Of a DNA stretch of 64,000 nt, positions 1 to 11,305 are shown one piece after another (the stretch's first letter is position 1; every line of letters starts with the position of its first letter). This stretch comes from Cricetomys ansorgei (Eukaryota > Chordata > Mammalia > Rodentia > Nesomyidae). A program made the translations under genes and the position numbers. The DNA is taken from positions 1,059,501-1,123,500 of the forward strand of contig JAMJFZ010000881.1 of the NCBI GenBank assembly GCA_026225945.1, written 5' to 3'. A model generated the notes under the pieces. The model saw only the letters and a list, made by a program, of their open reading frames with translations. It did not search any database and was not told the DNA's origin.

Positions 1-1034
1 AGGCGTAGACCCTACTTTCAATGGGCTGCTGCTTCAACTTAGTTGAAATTCGGTTGATAGTGCTCATCTCACACTGCTTCATGGTTAGAAGGAAGTAGTA
101 TGGACAGAGATAAGGGCTGGGAAGAACGCCTCTAGGTCAGTTTCACTGAAATCGCCGTTCTACAAGCTGTCCCTTTGTCTCTTGTCCCTGGCTTCTCTCC
201 TCCACCAGTTCAGACATACACGTTTATTTTCCTCCGACTTACAACTCTGAACACATTTCCCAATTAAAGATATTTTCCTCCATTAGCTTACATGACGCTG
301 TTCACCCTTCCTTTTGTCTTTTCCTGCTTGCTTCTCTGTGATTTACAGAAGTCACGGCTGTGGTAAGTTGTTCTTGGATATCAAGCTTGATTCTCAGAGC
401 ACATGAGAAGGGAGATGATCAACTTGAAATATTCTGTCATCGGGAACAGGCGGAGGTGCCTGGACATCTGGGGTCAACAGCGTTTCTTGGTATAGCCGTT
501 AATTTTATCCAGTAACTGGCTTCACTGTGATGTTTAGATGTCACATGGAGCACACTTTCAGGTGATGGGGTTAAGGGGCATTGGTTAATGTGATTTTCCC
601 TCTGCTCCAGTTTCTTAGAATTCTTACTTAGCTGACAGGTCAGGTTCCAGGAGTACTTGTTCCTATTTTCTTGCTACTTGTGCTCCAAATGGGAACCTTT
701 AGATTAGAATCTCATAAAAAGCTATGATTTGAGCTTTTGAGCTAAAACTGGATGCACCATATTTCTCTCTATAGCTTGTACTGAGGCAGCACAGGAGGCT
801 ATAACTAATTGGCTGAGCAGGAGTCCAAGAATTTCTGGTTGAACCTGCCCGACCCATCAAAAATTGAAACCAGATCTGGGTGTTAATTAGATTTTAGCAC
901 AAAGCAATTCGAATTCAATTGGCATTACTGTTCCTTGTGGGCATTACTATTCTGAAGTTGAGCTTAGCTAAATCAAATGATGGTGTTGAGGTGCAGAGAA
1001 ATTCTCTTCACCTTAATTTTATCTTGTTCTACTT
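1..1034. other. Unassigned non-coding stretch
   Basis: I recognise no gene or repeat family in this AT-leaning stretch. Open frames are short and show no protein motif. It leads into the SINE fragment and decayed L1 that follow, so ancient repeat sequence too diverged to recognise by eye is possible. Confidence 0.4.
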
Positions 1035-1150
1035 GATTTTTTTGAGACAGGGTCTCTCACTGAATCCAGAGCTTGCTGCTTTAGCTCTGAGTGGCCAGCG
1101 ATCCGCATCGATTCTACTGTGTCCGCCCCTGCCCCTCCCCATGCCACGGG
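1035..1150 (-). mobile_element. B4-like SINE fragment
   Basis: The plus strand shows 'gagacagggtctctcactga', then 'ggccagcgatccgcatc' and a C-rich 'cccctgcccctcccc' stretch. This is the order of the central B4 SINE when the element lies on the minus strand. The tRNA-like end is missing, so the copy is truncated and diverged. A B1-related monomer is the alternative. Confidence 0.5.
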
Positions 1151-1339
1151 TGTTTCAGTTCTGTGCTACTTTACAGTTCAGTGTCATGTATGGACATTGG
1201 GCATCTACACTTGGGTTTTCTTGCTTCTATAGAAGCCATGTTACCCAGACCCCTGTGTGTTCTTCTTTTAGTCTCCATTTAATGAATGCCAGTCCCAATC
1301 TTTATTAGTTCTACCTGTGTGCTGGTAAGTTCTCAGCTA

Positions 1340-2770
1340 TGGAGTTACTCTTAGAATTGCCTTTGTCCTATCCCAAATGTCCTGAGGAAATTATGTTTTC
1401 ATTCCCTTTGATTCTAGTAATCCACTTAAAAAAATTTACCTAGTGATTCACTAATCATTCAAGTGTGGATTTCTTCTTATAAATTTTTACACTTTCTGTA
1501 CTTTCTTTTGCTATTGATTTACAATTTTATCCAATTATGGTCTGATAAACACAGAAATTATTTCGATTAATTTTACTAGTGAAGACTGCCTTCATGGTTA
1601 CACCGTAAAAACATCCATCTTCTTGTGGCACGGGCTACTAAGAAGAGAGTGTATCCTGAAGCTGTTGGATGGAATATTCTATATATGCTGGTGAAGTCTA
1701 TTAAACCTATGGGACACTTAAACTCTGAAAGTTTCTTTGATAATTGTTTTGTCTAGACTATGTGTTGCTCAAAGCGTTGAAGTCACCCACTACTGTTGCA
1801 GTGTGACCCATCTATAGCTTTTTGTCCAGTTGTACTTTATGAAACGGAATATACCAGCACCCAGTGTATTGTGTTTGTAATTGTCCCATCTTCTTGCTGG
1901 CTCTGTCCCTTCATTAATATATAATCTTCTTTATTACTTCTGATTAAATTTTGCTTCCAGCTCGTTTTGTCAGACATGAGTTATCTACTCTTGCCTGTTT
2001 TAATTTTTCAATTGCTTGGTGTATCTCTTCCCGTCCTTTTATTTTTAGTAACTCTGTGTCTTTACCGATGAAATGTGTTTCTTGCAGACAGCAAATAATT
2101 GGATCTTGTGAATTAATCTTATCAGTCAGTGTGCATTTTTTATTTGGAGTTAAGACCATATCTTTAGGGTTATTATTGAGACAGATTTGCTGATATCTGC
2201 GACCTTCTGGTTGTTTTTCTGGCTGGTTTGTGAACTGGTTTTTGTTTTCCCTCTGTATTAGGGGTTTGCTAATTTACTTTATAGAGTTTCACATGATTGA
2301 TTATTTCTAACTTCTCATTTATATAAGTATTCCTTATCAAATTTGTTCTTTCCTGTGGTCTTTATTTTAACTATCTTTATTTTTCTTTTTCCTTTGTATA
2401 TGTATATGTATTTGGTAACTTCTCATCACAAATTGGTGTAATTTGCACTAATCTTGGACTATATTTATTTCCAGTGATAACTTTGCTGGATATAGTAATT
2501 TTCATTAGTTGTTATTTACTTTAAGGGCTTAAAATATAATTTCTCCATCCTTTAGGATTTACTGAGGGCTGTGAAGTTAGTCTGATGGGTTTGCTTTTGT
2601 GAGTTGGCATTTCTCTATGACAGCTCTTAATATTGCTTATTTGTTCTTTAGTTTAATCATTTTGACCACAGTGTATCACGGAGTGGTTCTTTCCTGGTCA
2701 TGTGTTCTCACCGTTTCCCATTGTATATAGATGTTCATTTCTTTCCTGGCTACATCATAATTCCACTGAA
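1340..2770 (-). mobile_element. Decayed L1: ORF1 C-terminal part to ORF2 endonuclease
   Basis: Read on the minus strand from the right, the segment first resembles the L1 ORF1 C-terminal region (about 2480-2720), then the start of ORF2. At 2159-1944 the minus-strand frame contains 'QETHFIGKD' and 'LKIKG', as in the N-terminal part of the L1 endonuclease, which cuts target DNA for retrotransposition. The 1900-1350 region in reverse complement follows the later endonuclease coding region, including a stretch like 'cttcaccagcatatatagaa'. Frames are broken throughout, so nothing functional is encoded. The sequence resumes to the right of an inserted SINE. Confidence 0.75.
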
Positions 2771-2779
2771 CAACTTTCA

Positions 2780-2975
2780 CTTTTTAATTTTAATTTTAGT
2801 GTTTTTACTGACTAGGCAGGTACTCTACCACTTAGCTACATCTCCGTCTCTTATTTTATTTTTTTACTCTATTTTATTTTATGTGTTTTAACCCAGGTCT
2901 CACTAAGTAGCCCAGCTCACATGAATTTGCAGTGTAGCCTAGGTGGGGATTACAGGCGTTTGCCACTGTTTCTGG
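2780..2975 (-). mobile_element. Composite ID/B1-type SINE inserted in L1
   Basis: On the plus strand 'ggtactctaccacttagctacatctc' is the complement of an ID (tRNA-Ala-like) element. It is followed by a T-rich spacer and then 'ggtctcactaagtagcccagctcac' and 'ggggattacaggcgtttgccactg', the complement of an old B1 monomer. The copy interrupts the surrounding minus-strand L1. A similar composite lies at about 55812-56040. Confidence 0.65.
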
Positions 2976-3310
2976 AAAATTTAATTTCTTGACCATGTCC
3001 AAGAATTATTGAAAATTATTGAATCATGCTTGTTTATTTTTTTCCCTTATTGTTCTTTAAATGTATTTTTTGTCTTGGCTTCTTTTCACTTCCTGGTGTT
3101 TTTACCTGTACTTGATTTAGTCTGTGGTTGACGCTTTATAGCATTTTTTTTCTTTTTTAAGTTTATTTATCTGTTTTGTTTTTCAACATTTGTCCCTTCA
3201 GGTCTAATTTCCTTGTCAAATTTCTCATCCGTCTGGCTGCTTTCCTTTCCAGATCCTGAACTGATTGCCTGTCCATTCACTTGCTTGTTTGCGCTCTCTT
3301 CGAAGTCGTT
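2976..3310 (-). mobile_element. Continuation of decayed L1 (ORF1 coiled-coil region)
   Basis: The T-rich plus strand, for example 'ctaatttccttgtcaaatttctcatcc', resembles the complement of the L1 ORF1 coiled-coil coding region. That is the expected next part of the L1 found at 1340-2770 once the SINE is removed. No open frame of useful length survives. The right boundary is uncertain. Confidence 0.45.
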
Positions 3311-5300
3311 TATCATTTATAAAGTTAGACATTTGAGCCACCGCTGCCACACTGAGTGTGGATGCCTAGCCAGGTTCTCATTCTTTCTAGAGGACCCACC
3401 TCCCCCAGTTTGCATACTGGGGCGGCTAATGTGAAAGCTAATTGGTGCCTTTCAAGTGCACCCGTGACTTGGTGACTCAGAAAGGAAAACTAGCAGAATA
3501 CCGAGGTCTGCTCGGGTGCTTTCATGTCCTTCCAGAGCTCTGCAGGCTGTAGGAGAGTGTGGGCTGTGGACAGCTCGTGGTCCCCTGTATCTGTGCTTCA
3601 GAGTTCTCAGTTAGTTGAAAAGCCCGTGGCACCGAGCCAGCTGCAGAGGCTGACCGGCAGCACCGTGGCCATGCGCTCAGAGCTGCCCATCTCTGAAGTT
3701 ATACTAAGCCGATGGACTTTACCCCTTGCCAGGGGGAGTGGGGCCACAGAGCACCTTGCTTTGCACAGCCTGGCTCCCCCCGCCACCGGAACTTATCAAC
3801 ACTTCCACCTTCCGGTTTGTTTATTCGTACAACCGCCTCACATGGCTGTTTCCCACCCAGAGACTACCCATAGGGTGTCTCCTGGCTGCTTGGCTTGTTT
3901 TCAGGTCACCACAGCAGGTTAGTCTTGAACAACTCCTTTCCCGTATGGAACCTGGCTGTATCACACTCCGAGATATGAGCAATAGACCCCTGTTTTAAAG
4001 GCTTGTGAGAACTTTTCTTTGTCCCGTGGCTTGGACTGTGAGTCTTCCCCCTCCAACCGCGCCCCCTGTACACCCGGCTGTGGCTTTGACTTCCCTGGGC
4101 ATAGGATTGGAGCCGAGACTTGCTTATGTCCCCATTTTCAGCACTCCGCCTTCTGTTTATCTGCACTTTTGACTTTCTTATCTTTTTGATTTCTGTTGCT
4201 CATCTTTTTTTTTTTTTTTTTTAAGTCTTCCCAGAATGAGCCTACTCTTCCTTGTTACCCAGACTCTTATTCGCACATTTATAGAGAGGCACTTCTAATC
4301 TATATCTTACCCCAGGACCTATTCTGTGCTTGTTATTCTCAAAACTGACCCACTAGGTCCCTGAAATTAATCGACTACATTTTTATGGTTTTCGGAAGCC
4401 AGAAAAATGTGTCAGACGCAGTGGATATACAAGGAATGTTTCTCAAGTGTACGAACATTGCACCTATAAGGAAGAAAATCTGTTGCTGTGGCTACTAGAA
4501 TCTCTCCCCGGTACCTTCTGTTTTCATAGTGAACTTTGTGGTGGTGAGATTCCTGTGTCAGATCCTGTGTGAGTTCACCGTCACGAGAGACATGCTCCGA
4601 CCACACATCTCTCCATGCACTGGGATGTCCACCGCAGCAGCAGCAGCAGCGTTGGTGGCTTCCTGAGTATTTATGATCTTTGATAGGGAGGCATGTCTAC
4701 TGGGATAAGTATATAGACTCCGCTCCCGAGGGAGACAGATGAGGACTGTTGTGTTTCTACAACTGCTTTCTATGAAAAGTCCGAGAGCATCCGACTCCAT
4801 TCTGCTTTTTTAACTCTTCTTATTTTATTTGTGGCTCTTTCTGAGATTTTATGAGCTATGCATGAGTTGGACAGCACAGATGTAATGAGAAACAGATCAT
4901 AACAGTCCAACTGAGGATTTGTTTTAGAAAGTCCTCTGTAGCCGATCCTTCCAAATGCTGAAGCCGATTACTATTAAGGATAACTGGGACACATTTGCCA
5001 CAGTGTTTACTCAGTGGCCCCAAATGACAGATGGACAATATATGAATGGCGTTCTAGAATCCCACGAGAGTCTAACATTTCATGCTCTTGAGTGTGTGAC
5101 TGACGACTTGGCCAGATCAAAATCAGTGCCAGCAAATACGGAGATAGTAAAAACCCCATTTTCACGCCAACTTCCAGACTGATTTGGCCTCTTTGGGAGT
5201 GTGGCTCTGGGCTGGCCTGGCAGAATGTCTCTTGGTTTCTATTTACACACAGCTAAATTCCTCGGCTGTGTGGTCTGGATCCTGCTGAACTGTAGTTAGA
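3311..5300. other. Unassigned stretch with T18 run and (CAG)5
   Basis: No gene or repeat family is recognised. A pure T18 run lies at 4205-4222 and might be the reversed tail of an old retroposon. A short CAG run of five units lies at 4634-4650. A 132-codon plus frame at 3524-3922 lies in a GC-richer patch but shows no domain, signal peptide or repeated motif, so I do not call it a gene. Confidence 0.4.
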
Positions 5301-5307
5301 GCTGTAG

Positions 5308-5673
5308 ATGAAACTCTGTAAGCTTGAGGCTACACGGTTGGATCTGATAAAAGGGCTATTGATGGGTTTCAATTTTCTTCTTAAGGTCCACAGCTCTGCA
5401 GGCTCTGTGATTCCTGCTCTGCTGGGTGGAGTCTTCGACTCTATTTACTCACCGGTCAAGTTATTACTGAAGTTAATTAGTTATGCATGTTCAGTTTCCA
5501 CTAAAGTCTGTCTTGTAGAATATTCCATATCACTATTTGAGATCTCAAATAGTGGACATTTTGCAAGATCGCTTGGAAGTTTGAGTAACTCTGTTGAACA
5601 TCTAGGAAAGGCTGGTGTGGGTATTATCAACCAGATTGTAAAATTCAGTGTACCTGTGGTTCGACTGCATTAA
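5308..5673 (+). CDS. Hypothetical 121-codon frame, candidate terminal exon or retrocopy (doubtful)
   Basis: A frame of 121 codons starts ATG at 5308 and stops at 5671-5673. Its product is strongly hydrophobic: residues about 18-70 are rich in Leu, Ile, Val, Ser and Gly with few charges, so membrane segments are conceivable. A pyrimidine-rich tract ending in AG ('ttttcttcttaag', near 5375-5388) could be a splice acceptor, which would make this a last exon instead of a complete gene. AATAAA follows the stop within about 10 bases, unusually close. The frame contains a perfect 24-bp palindrome at 5531-5554. I recognise no family. It may equally be chance in AT-balanced non-coding DNA. No upstream exon, promoter or Kozak context supports it. 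Confidence 0.12.
   Translation: MKLCKLEATRLDLIKGLLMGFNFLLKVHSSAGSVIPALLGGVFDSIYSPVKLLLKLISYACSVSTKVCLVEYSISLFEISNSGHFARSLGSLSNSVEHLGKAGVGIINQIVKFSVPVVRLH
5531..5554. repeat. Perfect 24-bp palindrome
   Basis: The half-site CACTATTTGAGA is followed at once by its exact reverse complement, centred on GATC. It could form a 12-bp cruciform stem without a loop. It lies inside the doubtful open frame 5308-5673. Confidence 0.9.
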
Positions 5674-6029
5674 ATTAATAAACAACACAAAATAAACACC
5701 AGGTTTCTTAGACTTCTAAGCGGTGCCCCGGACCTGTTATATCATGACATTAGTTACTGCGAGTCACATGACTGTGATTTTGTGTTCTGTAGAACACTGG
5801 TTCTTGAAGAAGGAGCAAGTTTCCTCTCACTCACCCCAGTGTAATGATTTTTTGCAATGTTTAGGACTGTTTAAGGGTCTCACTGTTGGTGGACGCAGGA
5901 TGGTGGTGGGCTGTAAGAGGCCCTTAGTGTGTGGAGTCCTGGGACATTGTTAAAACATCCCACACCACACAGGAAAGTCCCCCCCAAGACAATAATTACC
6001 TTACCTGCCGCACTGTCATCCCATTGAGA
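5674..6029. other. Unassigned spacer
   Basis: Sequence between the doubtful frame and the L1 fragment. I see no feature beyond AATAAA-like motifs at its left edge. Confidence 0.4.
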
Positions 6030-6160
6030 GTATTACTCAGCTGTTAAAAATGATATTATGAAATTTTCAGGCAAATGGATGAAACTTAAAAAAAAACAAA
6101 AAACAAAACTCATTCTGAGTGAGGTAACCCAGACCCAGAAAGACAGACGTGGGTAAAATA
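6030..6160 (+). mobile_element. L1 fragment, end of ORF2 (sense)
   Basis: The stretch 'ttactcagctgttaaaaatg', followed by 'caggcaaatggatgaaac' and 'gagtgaggtaacccagacc', is the familiar rodent L1 sequence near the end of ORF2, on the plus strand. An A-rich insertion (6087-6108) interrupts it. It stops abruptly where a minus-strand L1 begins. Confidence 0.7.
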
Positions 6161-6682
6161 TTCTGTAGATATCCATTATGTCCAGTAGGTTTAAAACTTC
6201 TGTTAGCTCCAGGATTTCTCTGTTTAGCTTTTGTTTGGATGACCCATATGTTGGTGAGTGTGAAGTATCCCACTATCAGTGTCTGAGGGTCAATATGTGA
6301 TTTAAGTTTTGTGTTTCTTTTACAAGTACCCTTTCATCTGGGGCATAGATATTAGGAATTGAAATGTCATCTTGGTGGATTTTTACTTTGATGAATAGTG
6401 TCCTTCCCTGTCCCTTTTGATTAATTTTGGTTTGAAATATATTTTGTTAGATATTAGAGTGGCTATACCTGCTGGTTTTGTAGGTTCATTTGCTTAAAAA
6501 ATCATTTCCAACCTTTTACCCTAAGGTAATGTATATCTGTGATCTTGAGGTGTGTTTCTTGTATGCGGTAGAAGGATAGATTCTGTTTTCTCATCCATTC
6601 TGCTAGTTGTGTCTTTTTATTGGGGAGTTGAGACCATTGCTATTGAGAGATATCAATGACCAATGATTGCTAATTCTTGTTG

Positions 6683-6683
<1 letters not shown>

Positions 6684-6721
<38 letters not shown>
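6684..6721. repeat. (TG)n microsatellite in the L1 ORF1-ORF2 linker
   Basis: An uninterrupted TG run of about 19 units. By position in the minus-strand L1 it lies between ORF1 and the endonuclease start. Confidence 0.95.
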
Positions 6722-6722
<1 letters not shown>

Positions 6723-7082
6723 CCCTTCTTTTGGTTTTGTTGGTGTGAGAGATTAGTTATTTCCTGTGTTTTCATGGGTGTAGTTCACCTCCTTGGATTG
6801 GAGTTTTCCTTCTATTACCTTCTGTAGGGCTGGATTTGTAGATAGATCTGTTTAAATTTGGTTTTACCATGGAATGTCTTATTTTCTTCATTTATGGTGA
6901 TCGCATGTATTGCTTGGAATAGTAGTCTGGACTGGCATCAGTGGTCCCTTAGAGTCTCAGCACATCTGTCTAGGCCCTTCTGGCTTTTAGAGTCTCCATT
7001 GAGAAAGTCTGCCTTTGTATGTTACCTGTTTTTTCCTCCTTGTATCTTGTAATATTCTCTCTTTGTTCTGTATGTCTAATGT

Positions 7083-7517
7083 TTAGATCATTACATGGTG
7101 AGTGGACTCTGTTTTCCGGCTCAATCTATTTGGTGCTCTGTATGCTTCTTTTACCTTTATAGGCATCTCCTTCTTTAGGTTCAGAACGTTTTCTTCTATG
7201 ATTTTGTTTAAAATATTTTCTGGGCCTTTGAGCTGGAATCGTCTCCTTTCCCTATTCCTATTATTCTTATGTTTGTTTTCTTCATGGTGTCCCAGATTTC
7301 CTGGATGTTTTGTGTCAGAAACTTTTTTTTTAGATTTAATATTTTCTTTGGCTGACGTATCTATTTCTTCTATCGTATCTTCAGTTCCTGAGATCCTCTC
7401 TTCTGTCTCCTGCGTTCTGTTGGTGAAGCTTGCCTCTGTAGCTCCTGTTTGCATACCTAGAGTTTTCATTTCCAGAATTCCCTTAGTTTGTCTTTCCTTT
7501 ATTGCTTCTATTTCCAT
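7083..7517 (-). pseudogene. L1 ORF1 remnant, 144-codon open part
   Basis: This minus-strand frame codes for the C-terminal part of the coiled coil and the RRM-containing core of L1 ORF1p, the RNA-binding protein of the L1 ribonucleoprotein. Visible family signatures are 'EDTIEEIDTSAKENIKSKK', 'KHPGNLGHHEENK' and 'FQLKGPENILNKIIEEN', in the order expected. ORF1p is normally well over 300 residues. Here the frame begins within the coiled coil and stops soon after 'AYRAPNRL', so the C-terminal domain is cut off by mutation; further ORF1-like sequence in other frames continues to about 6860. The opposite strand is also open over the same span, but only as a shadow of this one. Confidence 0.8.
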
Positions 7518-7957
7518 TTCAGGTCTTGAGTAGTTTTATTAGCTTCCTTCAACTGTTTTTTACCCCTTGGCTTTTTATAAGGATTTATTCTTCTTCTCCA
7601 ATTGCATGTGTTTTCCTGGATTTATTTAAGGGATTTATTAATTTCCTCTCTAAGGATCTCTATCATCTTCATAAAGTTGGTTTTAGGGTCCTTTTCTTGT
7701 GCTTTAGGTTTGCTGGAAATTCAGGGCCAGCTGTGGTAGGGTAGCTGGGCTCTGGAGAGACAAACTGCTCTGGCTGTTACTGACTGAGTTCTTATGGTGC
7801 TGTCTAAGCATCTGGGTTTGGGGTAATTACAGAAATCATTACAGTTGATTTCTGGGCTTATCTTTCTTGAGTTGGGTGTTTTGTTCCTTGGTTTTTGTTT
7901 CCTCTCTGGATTTTCAGAGAGTGTGTTGGCTGTGTATTGCCTGTTTTACTGGCCTGT

Positions 7958-8190
7958 TCAGCTGGAATGTTCAGGGGGAGTGCTTGTTGGTGGTGGAGTT
8001 GGGGGCGGGGAGGTGTTGATGAGGGGTGTGGGGGAGGCTATAGCTGGTGTTCTGTTGGAGCACCAGGGGCAGCCCTTAGGATTGGGTCTGGGAGAACAGA
8101 GAGAGTGGAGCCTGAGTTGTGGGCTTGGTCTGGGGGAAACCAAACCGAGACAGTGGGGAAGGACGGCGGGCGGGGGGGGGGGGGGTGTCG
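7958..8190. repeat. G-rich segment with G14 run in L1 5' UTR
   Basis: The plus strand is strongly G-rich, with many GGGG runs and a pure G14 tract at 8172-8185. It lies in the region that corresponds to the L1 5' UTR promoter on the minus strand. G-quadruplex formation is plausible; length polymorphism or assembly error in the G run is also likely. Confidence 0.75.
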
Positions 8191-8225
8191 GGTGACCTAC
8201 CTGTTCTTCTGGCCAGCATGGCTTG

Positions 8226-10849
8226 TATTTTGTTTTTTCTTAATGAGATTTTATATGTAATTTTATATCAACTGGAAGGAGGGCATAGACAAAAATTAAA
8301 CACATTACTATAATAACACAGAAAACACTATTTTTTTTTTGTATTTAAATAGCGGTATCTGGTCTCGAGCAATAATATTTCCTTCTCTGCTCGTAGTCTT
8401 TAAATTCTTTTCTAGTATACCTAGATATCTTTATGGCCAAGATCGTCATCTTACCTGTACTGTAATTTTCAAGCCATTTGTCATTATTGACCCATAGTAT
8501 TGTCTCAAGGGTTGGGGACTAGACTGCCTGGGCTGCCATGATTTAGGTCACAGGTTCAGTTTGCTCACTCACACATTGATTTGAAAAACACAATGTATTG
8601 AGCATGTCCCGTGTCCGAAGAAAGGGAAGGGTGATGCGGTCCTTGCCTGCTACTTCTCTTCTGATGCATTCAGCATGTGTTGAGGAAATCCAGTTACATA
8701 GACAGTGTCACATTGAGTTAAGTGTTGTGGAGGAAAAGAATTGGAGGTGGAGGTGAAGGACCTTTTCTGTATGGAGGAGTGGAAGGAGTCTGTGTTAATT
8801 TGCTGCTGTGGTAGCTCAGGATGGAAGACACACAGGCATTTTCATAGCTGCAAACTCTGCCAGACCTCAGCAGAGGTCTGACCAGTGCCATACTCTCCCG
8901 ACAGTGGCACCTCGAGCATCTGAGCTCAGGTGTTTTTATTGATTCAGAACCCGTCAGGTGTTCTACTGACAGCACATGCAGACCATTAGCAATTAAACAA
9001 CCCCCACAGAAATCCAACACCTGCAAACAATACAAAACACCCTAGACCTAGGATAGCCCCTTCCCCAGCAGTGCATAAGACAATCATTTTATATATAACT
9101 AAAAATAAAATTCTGGAACAGGAGTTGGTCCCTCTGAGACAGTCCCTGGACTTAGGGAGTGAGGACGCCTTAGAGAAGCAGATTGGAAGCCCGACAGAGC
9201 AGAAAGCATTGCAGGTAATGGAGAGCTAAACCGTAAGAGTTCAGCTGTGAAGGCCAGGCCAGCAGCTGGAGTACTTGAGGATCTGAGCTCAGAGCTGCAG
9301 GAGCTGTAGGAGCTGCAGGCGCTGCAGGCGCTGCAGGAAGGCACACGTGGCACCCGTCCCTGTGTGGAGAGCTCTGTCTGCTGTCTCCCTCCCCCTAGTG
9401 CTCCTTCATTGCCTGGGATGAGGACTGTGATCTCCTCTGTAGGCCACACACACGGGAGAAAAGAAGCAGTAAGCCATGCCCTATTTAGTGCAGGCAGGGC
9501 CGGTGGAGAGGAACGTGGGGCTGAGCCTTGCCCCTCGCATCTCATCCTCCAGCCTCACTTGTGACCTTCGCTGTTGTCTCCAGAGCACTGTGGTCACACG
9601 AGCCGGGGCATCCGCGATAAAGCTGCTGGATTGTTGGCAGTCAGCACAGAGCCCGGTACATGGTAGACGCATTATGCGCGGTTCTTGAGCGGATAAACAT
9701 CCGAGAGGCACACTGGAGAGGAGCTTGGCGCCTTCTTTCCTGTGAAAACAGTCATGTTCAGAAATGCACAGCTTGTCTGTCTGTGGCCTGGCTTTTGTTT
9801 TGGCTGACTGCAGGGTCTCATAAAAGAAGAAAGGAAAATTAAAAAAAAAAAATCTTCCTTTCCACTGCTTTCTATTAGGTGTAACTGAAAGAAGTCCAAG
9901 TTCTCGGTCTCCTGGGATCTTATAAAGAAGCTAAATGGTTGAGCAGATGCGGGGAGTGCTGAGGCACTCCAAACGCTTGGCCACACTCCTCTGGACTGCA
10001 TTCTGGACACCTCTGCGGGCTGGAGCTGTGCTCGCTGTCACGGACCCCTCACCCCATTTCTAGCCAGTGAGATCTAAGTCAGAGTCTCCTCCTCTCACCT
10101 TCTGTGGGGTTTTTCCTCTAGAGTCAAGAAGACCCATTGAAAGTTCCCGTAATGGCATTGGTTTAAAGCTCTCTTTAAGTGTGTAACAGTTTTTTGTTGG
10201 TCCATTTGGAGTTTTGAAAGTATGGCCGGCTTCATTTTGCTTATATAATTTATAAGGGCCAATATCTTGCACCTTGGCATCGTTGTGGGTGGCTGTCACT
10301 CAGACTTATGGGGAAAAACATTCTAGCTGTTTTTTTTTTTTAAAACGAAGCCCCTGTTTTCAGAAACAAACAGTTCCAGGAGTTCACCACGCAGCTCTTC
10401 CTGCTTCATGGATTCAGCTGAGCACTCCGGTTTCTAACGCCGAGCGAGCAGAGAGTTCAGCGCAGCCTTCTTGTCACAGTGAATTTTCCACGTCACAGCA
10501 TTTCCCAAACTCTGGCTGAAAGATCGGCTCCTTCGTCATGCGTATTGATGTTAAATGAAGATAATGCGAGATGTTGATTAAATCTAGATAAGAAAAAAAA
10601 ACAAACGAGCCCTACCTGAGTGAAATACCTGGTTAAAACATGGAGACTTCACAAGCTTGCCTCCAAACTCCCTTTCCAGTTGTCTCACAGACGGGTAAGT
10701 GCAAGAAAGCAGTTAAAGAAATTTACTAATGGATTTCTTACTTTGACCCTGGGCGATAAATCTACTTAAGGTCCCGGAGCCTGAGTTCCCAGAGTTGTAA
10801 AAGAGGAATGATGTTTGTCTTCTTGAAAGTCAATGTTTCGGCTTAACTA
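8226..10849. other. Unassigned stretch
   Basis: No gene is recognised. A perfect 8-bp stem with 4-base loop (CAGACCTC / GAGGTCTG) lies at 8861-8880. Around 8585-8660 the sequence faintly resembles old interspersed repeats with a '...ttgagca' core. Short A or T runs occur at 8331-8340, 9840-9852 and 10329-10340. Open frames of 100-148 codons are present but show no domain. Confidence 0.35.
9292..9336. repeat. Five-copy 9-bp tandem repeat
   Basis: Five adjacent copies of GAGCTGCAG or its variants (GAGCTGTAG, GCGCTGCAG). Because the period is a multiple of three it keeps a frame open and produces the Ser/Cys-rich stretch of a 148-codon minus-strand frame (9545-9099), which I regard as non-coding. 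Confidence 0.85.
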
Positions 10850-11305
10850 ACACAGGTCAATAAAACCCATACCACACATCAACAGATTGAAGGACGGAAG
10901 CAATACGGTCAAGCTAAGTGAAGCAGGAACACACTTTGCATAATAAAGGGCATTTTGTTAGCTGTGTTAGTCAACAGATAACATAAATAAGCAGGTCAAA
11001 GTTTTGTTTTCTCTAAGATCAGGCACTAGTTGAGAATGTCCAATTTTGTGACTTCTATTCGACATAGTAAACAGATGGGAAAGAAATAAAAAACATCACT
11101 CAGATTTTCACTGTTTGCAGATGACATGACAGAAAACTCACCTAAGACTCTAACCCTGCAAAATACCCACAAAAACAAATCCCCAAACTCACCAGAACTG
11201 ATAAATGCATTTGGTGACATTGCAGAGTACAAAACCAACTAACAAAAATCAAGAGTGTTGCTTTCTAAGACCAGTGAATTATACAAGCTAACAATTAAGA
11301 AAGCA

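Larger units (their letters stand above)
6165..8225 (-). mobile_element. L1, 5' UTR - ORF1 - start of ORF2, truncated
   Basis: Reading the minus strand from 8225 leftwards gives the GC-rich L1 5' UTR (about 8225-7560), ORF1 (about 7550-6860), an inter-ORF linker and the start of ORF2 (about 6640-6165). ORF1p is the RNA-binding chaperone of L1; ORF2p is the endonuclease and reverse transcriptase. The endonuclease frame shows 'IQETHLKITDIHYLRVKGW' near 6510-6580. The element breaks inside the endonuclease domain at about 6165, so reverse transcriptase and the 3' UTR are missing on this strand. A (CA)n tract on the coding strand (6684-6721) sits in the linker. It cannot retrotranspose, but it is less decayed than the other L1 copies here. 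Confidence 0.85.

Noticed and set aside
4634..4650. (CAG)5 as a polyglutamine-coding tract
   Set aside because: Only five units and no supported reading frame around it.
7102..7744. Plus-strand hydrophobic frames (143 and 80 codons)
   Set aside because: They are antisense to the L1 ORF1 remnant; Phe/Leu/Ser richness is the usual antisense shadow of a Lys/Glu-rich coiled coil.
6030..8225. Twin-primed L1
   Set aside because: The sense 3' piece lies on the wrong side and lacks a 3' UTR and poly(A) tail, so the arrangement does not fit.
9099..9545. 148-codon minus-strand Ser/Cys-rich frame
   Set aside because: The Ser/Cys stretch is made by a 9-bp tandem repeat and the rest has no recognisable domain; no splice or start context supports it.
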